Source: Dermacentor variabilis (Eukaryota; Arthropoda; Arachnida; Ixodida; Ixodidae). From it: DNA of 64,000 nt. The position numbers were made by a program, and so were the translations under genes. This document shows, piece by piece, positions 1-10,903 of the stretch (position 1 is the stretch's first letter; each line of letters starts with the position of its first letter). The DNA lies in contig NW_027460390.1 in assembly GCF_050947875.1 (NCBI RefSeq), positions 744,001-808,000 of the forward strand. The letters run 5' to 3'. The notes below the pieces were generated by a model that saw only the letters and a list, made by a program, of their open reading frames with translations, did not search any database and was not told the DNA's origin.

Positions 1-830
1 AGAATACAGGAATACAAGCAAAATTGACATGGAACCAACATATATATAACGTCTGCATGACTGCCTATCAAAAGTTATATTTTCTGAGAAAATAAACTGG
101 AACATGCATCGCGTAATGTAAAACTTATTGCATGCACCGCCTTCATTAAGATGATACTAGAATATTCAGCCGTTGTTTGGAGTCCCCATCAAGTGACGCT
201 CAAGAGGAAGTTAGAAAGGATACAGAGTCTGGCGGCACGTTTTATTTGTTCGAAATACCAAAGGAAGGAATCGGTCACGCTTATGTTACAGCGCTGCAAC
301 TTCTATCTTCTTGAGTTACGTAGGAAAAAATATAGGCTGAAGGTGCTTTATCAAATAATGCAGGATCAACTTTAGATTGATAAGCTCAAATATCTACATG
401 CTCCAGGCAAAAGATACCCGCAAACTAACCACGACTACGTCATAAAGCCGGACTGTACCAACAGTGATACATATCGATACTCATTTTTCCTGGATGCGAT
501 AGAAATGTGGAACCAATTGCCAAACGCTATTGTTAGCCTAAAAGATGTCACCGACTTTGAAGATGCTGCTGAAGCATATTTATGGGAGTTTTCGAATTAG
601 TTTTGAAGTGCCAAGTGATATGTGCAACTTGATATTCATTGTGTGTATTTTGACAAATGTCAGAAGTGTGCTGAACAGCATTCAAGTGAACATCTTATTC
701 AGTGCGAATTGATAAGTGTTAAGCAACTTTACGTACATTGACATTGTCCATATTTGATTTATGTAATTGTATTGTCCTCTCTGTTATTACCCTCTATGAG
801 GGTTGACAGTATTAATAAATAAATAAATAG
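1..830 (+). pseudogene. CR1/Jockey-type LINE, 3' end of reverse transcriptase ORF plus 3' UTR
   Basis: The translation shows the typical end of a CR1/Jockey reverse transcriptase. A thumb-region segment from about position 40 includes the motif LEYSAVVWSP at 157-186, followed by a basic helix. Further on is the C-terminal block ending near 600 with EMWNQLP, a usual tail of these proteins. The frame is open from 151 to 600 except for one in-frame TAG at 373-375, so this copy is broken by a single nonsense codon. A 230-bp 3' UTR ends in a short AATAAATAAATA-type tail near 814-830. The 5' part lies outside the window. The clade assignment is by motif recognition; Jockey and CR1 are hard to separate from the C-terminus alone. 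Confidence 0.75.
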
Positions 831-2180
831 ACAACGAGGAATGTGGGTAAGAACACTTTATTTTCAGCACACATGTTTTTTTAATGAACGGCTGTTATAC
901 TGCTAAAATATGCACATTTAATAAAAGTACACTGCTCTGCTTCATCACTCCATGCTAAGTGCAAGTATCCTGTACCAGGAAGTCAAACCAAGACGTGGGA
1001 TGTTCAGTCTGTGAAAATAAAAACGAGTTTGAAACATTAACGTGCAAAAACTAAAGCACACTCAAGAAAATAAACACAGCACAGGAACATATCCAATGAA
1101 TCAGAATTACCTTTGAGAGCAAACATATAGTTTCTATGCCACAGTGAAAAAACCTTATTCCTCCGGCTTTTTTTGTGCGTGAGAAAATATGAAAGTGCAT
1201 GCGTTCTCCCCATATTGTGTATCTGTCATCTTTTCACACACAACAAAGATGTTGTCTCAATGTGCCCAACTGTCTTTGCATATCCATTTCTCTGCTCTCA
1301 TACCATGATACCTACAGTTAAAGGCTGTAGCAATGCTTAGCTTGAATGAACCAACACAAGCTACATGCACTGTGCTGTTGAACATGGCATTGTAAGTTAA
1401 GATTCATGCACAGCACATTCATGTGCTATAAACATTTGATTGTTATTGTAGGCGAGATAAATAAAAAGAAGGTATGTAAATAAGAATGTTCCCTAATAAG
1501 CTGTGCAGAAGTGCTCTCCCGTTTGGACAGACGCCGAGCACAGCTGCAGTGAACAAGAAGCCAACTTATACAGCATTTAAAATCTAGGTTCTAAATGTGC
1601 TGCAGATTTTTCTGAATTCATGGTCGAAAATCTAGGTGTTAAAGGTGACAAACATTTAAACAGGTCTCTATTTGGACTGGTAATGCTATGTGTCACCTAG
1701 TTTGATAAAATATGCCATATCACTGGTCTCCCAAGCTAAGGCTGCTGTCCAGTTGAAAGTGCAAATTACTCAATTATGTCTAGGGCACGTTTGAGCAAAG
1801 GGCAGCCAAGATTACTGTGCCATTGAGGTCTATTTCCTGAAATCTGATTTCTTCTCAGAAAGCTACCTCTCTAAAAAAAAAAACCTTCCCAACAACATAA
1901 ACCTTTCTTGAGAAAAGCCATCACACTGGTCCTTGAACAGTAATTACACAGTGGCTCCTTGTGATGTAATGTTATGTACGTCAGCACCTTACAAAGTACA
2001 GGAAAATTTAATAATGGCAGCGTGACAGGTATACAAAAAAGTAAAGGGATAAAACATAACACAGGCTGCCATCAGTGTTCATATCTCTACTTTAATGTGG
2101 ATGTTTTTAGCAGTGAATACATGTTCTCATTAAACTGAGTCATAATATTACAAAAGCGAAACATTCTAAACTGACAAATG
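831..2180. other. No gene recognised; AT-rich intergenic DNA
   Basis: Only short chance ORFs are present on either strand. The composition is AT-rich with scattered A/T runs. I see no recognisable repeat, tRNA or coding domain here. Confidence 0.5.
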
Positions 2181-2810
2181 TGCTTTATTACGATCCACCG
2201 CAATACAGGAGGCGTTTTGCAGTGAACGGTCACGTAAGGTTTTGGCTAACTACGGCGGGCGTGTCCTGCAGCGAGGCCTCTTGTGTATTGCGGTAAAGCG
2301 TATTATTGTGACAAGAGCTAACCTGGCATGTATGGCTTTAGCCAACAAAAGTTCTCAAGACATCATGCATCCTGCTGCGAAAATCTGCTTTGTTGAGAGT
2401 AGAACATTAGGTTCGTCGCTGACAGAAACCATACATTCGAGATTCACGTAAATCTTTCCCAATATCGGCATGCTTCACCGCAACACACAAAGATGTTGCG
2501 GTGATAACGGTGGTCGAACAGGCTGGTGCAAATGTTTCGACAGGGGAGCGTGCCTTCATCAGGGCAACTGCTTTCCTTGGCAGTTTTCATATACGTGAGC
2601 CCCCCCCCCCCCCTCCACTTCCAACAGGGGAGATATAGCTGGACCTTTGCCAAGAAACGTACCGGCAAGCGTTTGGTAGTGGCTGGTAGAGATGCAGGAG
2701 TCTAAAAAGCGTTGCGAAATTCGGTTCCGTAAGGTTAGCTTCACCGCAATACAAATATGTTAAGCAGTTAGACATACATGTTTTGCGGTGAATCATAGCA
2801 AGGGTACCTG
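2181..2810. repeat. Cluster of TCACCGCAA / TTGCGGTGA inverted repeats
   Basis: The core TCACCGCAA(T/C)A and its complement recur several times in about 600 bp. At 2475-2485 and 2494-2504 they form a perfect 11-bp inverted repeat around an 8-bp loop. At 2740-2749 and 2783-2792 they form a 10-bp inverted repeat (TTCACCGCAA) around about 33 bp. A degenerate pair is at 2192-2235 and a single reverse copy near 2287. A weaker pair lies near 3319-3357. The arrangement suggests a small palindromic repeat family or a decayed MITE cluster. The function is unknown. A C-run is present near 2598-2612. Confidence 0.55.
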
Positions 2811-4510
2811 GCCTTTGATGCAAAGCAGCTTCCCAAGAGGAACGCTAATCCAGTGGCTAGTTATGCAGTTCCCCGCATGCGAGTGAGTTCCCTGCGTTCG
2901 GCGGTTTCCCAGTGACATACAAAATGACATTGATTGACTGTGTTGTAAAAGGGCGACGGCACTATATGCTGATGCAAAAGCGTCGTTTCGCTTGCGAAAA
3001 CTGCGCTCGGCTAAAGAGAACACCTTGACTCGCATATGACCAAAGCAGTTGAACAGGAAACTACGAAATTACGTAGCTATTATGGAAGAAATCAACAGTT
3101 AAGAAAAAAATGAGCGTGTAAACATTAACTGGCTTACGAGGTCGACAAACCAATGGTTCAAAGCATCACAGCCACGTCCGAAATAGCGCTGAAGGCCGGC
3201 CAGTACACTTAGGCGCCTCGGCGCGCGTAATGTAATAGGAGACGGCAGGTCCACAAGTACATTATTAAGGAACACATATGTCGGAAAAAGCGGTCACTCT
3301 TCAGTTCTGACATGCTACACCGCGTAACACTAGTATACTGCGGCGAAGCTGACTTCAGGACGCCGATTTCTTCAACTCATCTAGCGAGGCAGGTCCGTTT
3401 ATCACGCTTGGCAACGTTTGACATTTTCTGCATTAATTTCGTTTGTTCTTTTTAATTTTATTATCACAGTGACCCTGTATCACGCAGTAGCAGAGCTAGT
3501 GCCGCGTCTTAGCTGCGTTAGGAAAGGTAAGCGTGTATGCAGCAGGCACGGCGGCATTGGCTCTTGTTTGGAAACTTCAAGAGACGCTCTTCCGCGGAGC
3601 GATGCCATTTGTATTATTAAAAGAATGCAGGTGATCATTAAATGAGCCGCAGCAAAGCTGTAAAAAAGCAGTAATAATAACGCTGTTCTAAGATCCTCTC
3701 GCTCGAGCGAGATGGTCTTAGAAAAAAAGCGCGATGTAACGCGATCTGACGGAACAGCTCGTCATGCCAGTGTTTTCTTACGTCCTCGTTCTTACGCGCA
3801 CCCTCCCCTGAATCAGACTACTGAATGGTTCTGTGCACGCACTGACGATCCTGACGGAGGCAATACCACTCACATGAGCAGTTCCATATAACATGCCACG
3901 GCCCATTCCACATGCCGGCTGCAATTTGACGCGGCCATGAGGCAAAATATGCGCACAAGGTACCTAATGGTAACGCATCAAACAGCTCACAGCCCCAATC
4001 CTTTATTACACGCATATAGCGTGGAAAGATGAATTACTCACGCTCTAAGTGGGCACGGAATACGAACCGCTTCGCAGCGCAGCCGGCTCCGTAAGACAGA
4101 CGCCATGGAAATGAGCGGATGTGACATCATGGGTTATAGCGGACGTGACGTCATGGGTGAACGTAGACATTTCGGGCACCTTTCGTCTGCTGTGCCCCGG
4201 GCACAGCAGACACGGCCCATGGGAATGATGGAAAGTACAGGTTACGGATTGGTATTCTATTGACTGGCGAACTAGCCTACAGGTATTTTTTGGCATTTTT
4301 GGTTTCGCTCCAAGCGCAACTGCTATAACCCGCAGTAAGATAGTGCGACGCAAAGCTCTCTGCCTTTGTTCTGTTGCTCGAAATAGCGATAGCGCGCTGG
4401 GCCGGCTAAAGCCCCTCCATCCACGCGCTGGTCGGCGGAAACGTGTATGAAGGGGCTTTAGGGCCAGCGGCTGGGCCGATGCTTGTGTCGCGGTGTCGTG
4501 TCAAATGAAA
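2811..4510. other. No gene recognised
   Basis: Short ORFs only. A G+C-rich stretch at 4050-4330 contains near-tandem GGACGTGACGTCATGGGT-like segments at about 4110-4160, but no recognisable gene or transposon domain was found. Confidence 0.45.
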
Positions 4511-4726
4511 CCTTAACTAGGTTAAAAATTAAATTATGGTGTTTTACGTGCCAAAACCACTTTCTGATTATGAGGCACGCCGTAGTGGGGGACTCCGGAA
4601 ATTTCGACCACCTGGGGTTCTTTAACGTGCACCTAAATCTAAGTACACGGGTGTTTTCACATTTCGCCCCCATCGAAATGCGGCCGCCGTGGCCGGGATT
4701 CGATCCCGCGGCCCCTTAACTAGGTT
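4511..4726 (-). repeat. Ruka-like tRNA-derived SINE, 5'-truncated, with 13-bp target duplication
   Basis: The plus strand reads as the reverse complement of the tick SINE body: the GGTTCTTTAACGTGCACC block, the CATCGAAATGCGGCCGC block, and a tRNA B-box-like GGGATTCGATCCC at 4696-4708. Perfect 13-bp direct repeats CCTTAACTAGGTT flank it at 4511-4523 and 4714-4726, so the element body is 4524-4713. The A/T-rich tail is on the left, giving minus orientation. The A-box part of the tRNA head is missing, so this copy is 5'-truncated and lacks a complete internal promoter. Related copies are at 47,625 and 58,968. Confidence 0.8.
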
Positions 4727-4775
4727 GGCACCAATTGAAGTGGGAGGCAAGGCACCAAGGCAACCAGTAGGCAAG

Positions 4776-6507
4776 AGAGAGAAAGAGAGAGAGATAGAAG
4801 AAAGGGGAAAGGCAGGGAGGTTAACCAGAGGGGAAGATCCGGTTTGCTACCCTACGCTGGGGAAAGAGGGGAGGGGGAGGTAAAGTGACAACAAAGTAAA
4901 GATAAAGAAAGAAAGGAGCACAGACATACAATCACAGTTGGTCACTGTCGCCGCACACTGTCACCGCACAGCACAGTAGCACTTGCAGCACACACTGTTC
5001 ATGCTACAGCCGCTTGTCCAATTCTGTAGCCCTTAAAAACTGCAACAGTGCCCTCGTCGCCATCTGCTGCGATGGCTTGTGATGGCGGCGTTTTAATATA
5101 AGTTCCTCTGTTAGAGGTCTTCGGTCAAAGCGCCCTATCGCGTTTGCGAGCGATCGTATCTGTAAATTACAGCGAGGACAGTCACAGAGAAGGTGCTGAA
5201 GAGTCTCTTCGTTGCCACAGTTATCACACGAGGCGTCGTCGGCCCATCCGATTTGGAAAGCAAAAGACTTGGTGAACGCCACCCCTATAGCCATATTCGA
5301 CAAAGCAGGGTACCTTCGCGACGGCAGAGTCCAGCTGAAATGCAAAGGCGTAAAGAAGAGTCCAGGTTGTGCAGCCGGTTGTTTTGAAAACTTCCTGCAT
5401 TCCACATGGAAAACGTGATATCTCGGCTGAGTATTCGAAGTTTTCTTGCGGCATCTGTCCTTGATAATGATATCGGCTCCTCTTCGCTGCCTTGAAGAGC
5501 CGACCGAGCAGCGTTATCGGCGTGTTCGTTTCCTATGACGCCGCAGTGACTTAGAAGCCACTGAAATGTCACGTGGTGTCCTTTCTCAGTCAAGGTATGG
5601 ATTAGTTCTCTAATCTCATATATCAGTTCGTGTGGTCCACACCGCAGGGCTGATAGCAAAGGCTGCAGTGCTGCCTTCGAGTCACTGAATATTGACCATC
5701 TTCGAGGTTGTTCTTGGCTATCTTCGAGGTTGTTCTTGGCTGACGAGACGAAGTGCAGCGCGAAAAGCTACAAGTTCCGCAGCCATCGGTGTCGTTGGGT
5801 GACATGTCTTGAACCTGATCGTGGGGGCTTTAGCTGGGAAAACCACGGCTCCAGAGGAACACTGGATAGTTGCCGATCCATCAGTATAAATATGTACGTG
5901 GTCGGCGTACCTCTCGTGCAAAAGGAGCAGAATTAGTTGTTTAAAGCAGGTGATGACAGCTCAGATTTTTTCCTGATTCCTGGTATGTTGAGGTGCACTG
6001 CTAGTCGAGCCAAACACCATGGAGGAATCGGTGGCTTAGTTGCAGGGCTGAAGCCTGATGGAAGGCAGGTGTAATAATTCGAAATCGTAGAACAAAATGA
6101 TGCTGCGCTTTCTGACGGTAGTGTTGCCAGATGGTGGGAACGGGCACGGGCAACGTGCCTAGTGTGCACTCTCAACACTTCCACCGCAATGTGTGTTTGT
6201 ATGGGTTGGTCTCGGGTGATCGCAATAGTCGCTACTGTCGATGTGCATTTTGGCAAACAAAGACAAACCCTGAGAGCCCGAGCTTGAATAGCCTGTAGAG
6301 CATGAAGATTTGTCTGGTAAGTGTTGGTCAGTACGGGCAAACTGTATCTCAAGAAGCCCATAAACAGAGCCCTGTACAATTCCAACATTGCATGCACTGA
6401 GATTCCCCAAGTCTCTCTGCCCAGAAACCTGAAAAGCTGGGAGATTCCTGTCAGACGTTGTTTCAAGTAGGTCACGTGTGGGCTCTATGAGAGATCTCTA
6501 TCAATCT
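4776..6507 (-). pseudogene. I-clade LINE (reverse transcriptase C-terminus, RNase H, zinc knuckle), 5'-truncated
   Basis: Read from 6507 down, the fragment carries the reverse-transcriptase thumb and connection region (about 6475-5933), then an RNase H domain in two frames: YTDGS and AELVAFRAA at about 5885-5760, and CGVIGNEHADNAAR at about 5540-5500. After that comes a Cys-rich C-terminal knuckle of the form CDNCGNEETLQHLLCDC near 5235-5170. Domain order and the presence of RNase H place it in the I/Loa/R1 group. Several frameshifts break it. Identical 14-bp repeats AACCAGTAGGCAAG at 4762-4775 and 6508-6521 are the target duplication, which gives exact ends. The purine-rich left side (4776-4880) is the 3' UTR and tail. 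It interrupts an RTE element. Confidence 0.85.
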
Positions 6508-6521
6508 AACCAGTAGGCAAG

Positions 6522-8393
6522 CTCTCCCAAGTAACAAAGGACCTAATGAAGAAACGACAAAAAAATGAGTGTCCAACTCAAGAGATAGGATACAATTCGC
6601 GGGACTGTCAAAACTGATCAACAAGGTGAAAATAAGGGATATTCGAAATTATAACGTGAGAAAGGCTGAAGAAGCCGTAACAAATGGACGAAGCCTGAAA
6701 TCGGTGAGAAAGAAACTTGGCATAGGACAAAACAAGATGTATGCACTGAAAGATAAGCACGGTAATGTCATCAGCAATCTCGAAGATATAGTAAAAGCAG
6801 CGGAAGAATTCTATACTGACCTGTACAGTACCCAGAGGAGTCAGTATACCTCGATTAGAAACAGTAATGAACAGGATACAAGAACTCCTCCTGTAACTAG
6901 CGATGAGGTCAAAAGGGCCTTGCAAGACATTAAATGAGGAAAAGCGGCAGGAGAATATGGAATAACAGTCGATTTAATCAAAGATGGAGGAGACATATTG
7001 CTTGAAAAACTGGTGGCTCTTTATACGATGTGTCTATTGACTGCAAGGGTCCCAGAAAACTGGAAGAATGCAAACATTATACTAATACACAACAAGGGAG
7101 ACATTAAAGAATTGAAAAATTATCCGCCCATTAGCTTACTCCCAGTATTATATAAAATATTTACCAAAATAATATCCAATAGAATAAGGGCAACACTGGA
7201 CTTTAGTCAACCAAGGGAACAGGCTGGCTTCAGGAAGGAATACTCTACAATGAATCACATCCATGTCATCAATCAGGTTATCGAGAAATCCGCAGAGTAC
7301 AATAAGCCTCTCTATATGGCTTTCATAGACTACGAAAAGGCATTTGACTCAGTAGAGATACCAGCAGTTATAGAGGCATTATGTAATCAAGCAGTACAGA
7401 ACGCTTACGTAAATACCTTGGAAAACATCTACAGAGGTTCTACAGCTACCTTAATTCTACACAAGGGAAGCAGGAAGGTACCTATATTGAAAAGGGTCAG
7501 ACAGGGAGACACAATCTCTCCAATGCTATTCACTGCGTGCACTTAGAAGTATTCAAGCTATTAAACTGGGAAGGCTTAGGAGTAAAGATCGACGGCGAAT
7601 ATCTAAGCAACCTTCGGTTTGCCGATGACATTGTTCTATTCAGCAACAATGCAGACGAGTCACAACAAATGATTGAGGACCTTAACAGGGAGAGTATAAG
7701 TGGGGTTGAAGATTAATATGCAGAAAACAAAGGTAATGGTAAATAGCCGGGCAAAGGAAGAAGAGTTCGTGATCGCCAGTCAGCCTCTAGAGTCTGTGAA
7801 GGAGTACGTTTACCTAGGTCAATTAATCACAGGATACCCTGATCATGCGAAGGAAAGTCACAGAAGAATAAAAATCGGTTGTATCGCATACGGCAGACAT
7901 TGCCAACTCCTCACTGGGAGCTTGCCATTATCATTGAAAAGGAAGGCGTACAATCAGTTCATTTTACCAGTGCTGACATATGGGGCAGAAACTTGGAGAC
8001 TAACAAAGAAGCTTGAGAACAAGTTAAGGACCGCGCAAAGAGCGATGGAACGAAGATTGCTAGGCATAACGTTAAGAAACAGAAGGAGAGCGGCTTGGAT
8101 CAGAGAGCAAAAGGGTATAGACTATATTCTAATTGACATCAAGAGGAAAAAAATGGAGCTGGGCAGGTCATGTAATGCGCCGGTTAGACAACGGTTGGAC
8201 CATTAGGGTTACAGAATGGATACCAAGAGAAGGAAAACGCAATCGAGGACGACAGAAGACTCAGTGGAGCGATGAAAATAGGAAATTCGCGGGCGCTAGT
8301 TGGAATCGGTTGGCGCAGGACAGGGGTAATTGGAGATCGCAGGGAGAGGCCTTCGTCCTGTAGTGGACATAAAACATGATGATGATGATGATG
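6522..8393 (+). pseudogene. RTE-type LINE reverse transcriptase ORF, broken
   Basis: The translation shows an RTE-group reverse transcriptase: VPENWKNANIILIHNKG and the YPPISLL block at about 7050-7140, FIDYEKAFDS at about 7321-7350, RQGDTISPMLF near 7500-7530, and the catalytic FADDIVLF at 7618-7641, so both aspartates are intact. Next come TYGAETW near 7977 and the basic C-terminus ending at 8363. Defects are an in-frame TGA at 6935-6937, a frameshift between about 7530 and 7600, and another near 7690. The 3' end is a short ATG repeat tail at about 8375-8393. Sequence at 4727-4775 joins directly to 6522 once the I-clade insertion is removed, so the element continues upstream there. The start is not defined. 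Confidence 0.85.
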
Positions 8394-9537
8394 TGTCGAA
8401 GCCCTGACGAGAAAGCGACGGCATCGTAAACTTTAAAAGAAAGTGTTTTGACCTTTTTGACCTTGGTTTGTTAAGTGTGTTAGGTTGGCGCTGTAGCATT
8501 ACGTGCTTTATGAAACTTCAGAAGAGCAAAAAGAAGGCATTACTGATACAAGACATAGACAGCTGTACTTCTGGTGGCTTGACAATCAAATTTGATTGCG
8601 GGCTTCATTACGCATTGCTCGTTTACGTGCTCACTGAAATGTGTGTTTCAGGCCATTTGAGAACACAAACTTAGTTGTGGTAGAAAAGGTTGCTGCTTCC
8701 TGGCTGTAGTCTGCTGTCGCAAAAATGGGTAAGTGCAAAGCCACGCCATAACAGCTGCTGGCGAGCGCTTCGGAAGCGATACGTCAATATAAAATATAAT
8801 CAAGCATACTCGTAGGAGGCCACAAGCGTCCTAGCTAGCATTGCAGCAGATGTGCTTAAAAGTATTTGAAGACATTCAGCAATCGTGACAGCCGACGCAG
8901 CCTTTCGAAAGAGCGAGAGAGTTCACAAGTGCCTGTCGTCTGCGAGAAAAGTCTCCCGTTCGCAACGAGCAGCTAGGCGTCGTAACAAACTACACTTGTA
9001 GCATTCCTGTCAAAGGCACAACACTTTCTCCCAGTACAAATCTTTTATTTCCATAAATACTTGATGAGTATGTTTATATAAAAACATGCACGGTTGTTAC
9101 TGTTGTAAAATTAATAAATAATTATTCTCTGGCGCTAAATCGGGAACAGAATTGCAGAATGCATATCCTGGTGTGCCCTGGTGGTAAACCGTGATTCAAT
9201 CTCAGTCATACAAAGTTTATGTAATGTGTTGTGCATTATATGAGATGCTGCAGAAATAAAATTAGATTTTACGCGTTAACATTTGAGTTATAGCTTCGTT
9301 TACTGCGCCGCAAGCAAACACCACTAATCTAAAGATCGAAGTTAATCCGAAGCCTGTACTTCCCATCATTTCCCTGTAGGTTGAGGCAACGCTCAGGAGA
9401 GGCCCCGTAGACACTAGCGCCACATTTCCCTCTAGGGTATTTATTTAGAAACTCTATGGGCCCACTCGATCATTGTCTAGTACACTCTTGTTGGAACCTA
9501 CAAAACGCGCGCCAATTTGGCGTCCTATTTGGCTCAC
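8394..9537. other. No gene recognised
   Basis: Short ORFs only, no recognisable domain. The sequence is AT-rich in its middle, with an AATAAATAATTATT stretch near 9110-9125. Confidence 0.45.
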
Positions 9538-9728
9538 ATTTTCCCCTTAGTATACATCGTTTCGTATTTTTGTGAAGCAGTCTGAGCACCGATATTTGTC
9601 TGGAGACTATAGCTTTAGAATAGTGTTTGTCGCGTTACGTACGTTAAATGCAAGCACCTTTGCGGGTCGTTTTGGTGTGCGTCCCTTCAAGACTCTTATT
9701 TAACGTACGGGAACGCAAACGCAAGGAT
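9538..9728 (+). repeat. Dispersed repeat, copy 1 (partner at 35,661)
   Basis: About 190 bp that align by eye with 35,661-35,857 in the same orientation. Shared blocks include TTTTGTGAAGCAG, ATATTTGTCTGGAG, CTTTAGAATAG and TTGCGGGTCGTT. Identity looks like roughly 80%. No coding potential is apparent. It lies just upstream of the LTR element, and the second copy is about 1.7 kb downstream of it. Confidence 0.6.
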
Positions 9729-9880
9729 GATATGGCTCCCGCAGAGCCAGAGTTGGGCTTCTGTTTTTCACGTGCCGCTCTGTTTCCATTCGTCAAGCGC
9801 AGTCACATGAAACTCCATCCTAACAGTGGCAACATGGCAGCGCCCATACAGCGCCAACCATCGCTACTAGATACTGGCGC

Positions 9881-10140
9881 TGTTACGTTTCGCCTACGAC
9901 GCGCGGTATAGCCGGCGCGGATGCAACGGACGCCGGGGCTTCGTTCAAAGCGGCGGACATTTTGGCCCGTTCAGCGCTGCCGCAACGCCTCCCCGCCAAG
10001 CGCGTCCAGGCATGTTTCAATGCCACGTGTCTTCGTGTGTGCGTCTGTGTGTGTGTGCATGTTGGTGCCCACGCTTGTCAAAGCGCGGCAGCCGGGGAGA
10101 GGAGCTCCCCAACTGTGAAGCGAGGAGGTCTGACCGGGCC
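9881..10140 (+). repeat. 5' LTR, left part (U3), separated from its right part
   Basis: It is identical to the first 260 bp of the 3' LTR (33,388-33,647) apart from three substitutions in the GT-rich part. It ends in GACCGGGCC (10,132-10,140), which is duplicated at 29,456-29,464, where the LTR resumes. The TATA box and poly(A) signal of the LTR lie in the distant right part. Confidence 0.9.
10132..10140. other. Target-site duplication GACCGGGCC, left copy
   Basis: Nine bases present once in the uninterrupted 3' LTR (33,639-33,647), and present here and at 29,456-29,464 on both sides of the 19.3-kb insertion. Because the adjacent base could belong to the inverted repeat, a 7-bp reading is also possible. 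Confidence 0.85.
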
Positions 10141-10903
10141 GCGCATTTACATTCGCTCTCCTGTGCAGCCGGTCGACTGCAGCGCCGCCCCCGCGGCGCC
10201 AGCGGGAACTATATATCTAGGTAACTTTGCGCCCTAGGGGAGCCTAGGTCCCTAGTTGTCGTGTAAAAAACGCGCCTAGCTCCTGAAAGGCCCTAGTCCC
10301 CATGCGCGCGCCACGGGGCCCATAGAAATATGCGCTAGCGCAGGGTTTGTGCCAACTCGCCGGAGCAACAGGGTGGGAGTTTCATTGCGCGTGCACGCAA
10401 GCAGCGCGACCACGAACGAAGCGATACCAAGGTGGAACAGCGGATTTTACGGCAATCGAAGCTGTGTGTGTGTGTGTGGGTGGGTGGTGTGTTTGTGACG
10501 CGCTTGGTGTGTGCAAAGAGCAATTAAGTTGCGTGTGTGACGAATGTGTATGCTCAAAATAGCACGACCACGAACGAAGGTGGAATATGGCGTTTTGGCG
10601 TTTGGTGTGCGCAAAGCAGTCGAGTTGCGTGTGTGACGCGTTTGTTCGCGCAAACAGCACGACCACGAACGAAGCGATGCAAGGTGGAACAGCGCGTGTT
10701 GCACAATCGAGTTGTGTGTGTGCGTGCGTGTGTGTGACGCGTTTGTGATGCGCAAAGAGCACGACGACGATCGTCTTCTAAAACTGCGCCAGAGCAAACC
10801 GATTGTTGAGTACTACATACGTACTGCGCGGGCGTTAAAACTAGAGAAACACGGGATTGCGACGCGACCAGCCGCAGTGTATAGGACTGTACGTACGTAC
10901 GTA
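10141..10903 (+). repeat. Left terminal inverted repeat of the giant insertion
   Basis: Pairs with 28,657-29,455 over its length. The outer 250 bp includes an AACTATATATCTAGGTAAC block and a CCTAGGGGAGCCTAGG-like palindrome. The inner part is built from repeats of about 95-155 bp that each carry CACGACCACGAACGAAG (near 10,408, 10,562 and 10,659, with a degenerate copy near 10,758) separated by GT-rich runs. The ORFs seen across this region are by-products of the repeats. Confidence 0.85.
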
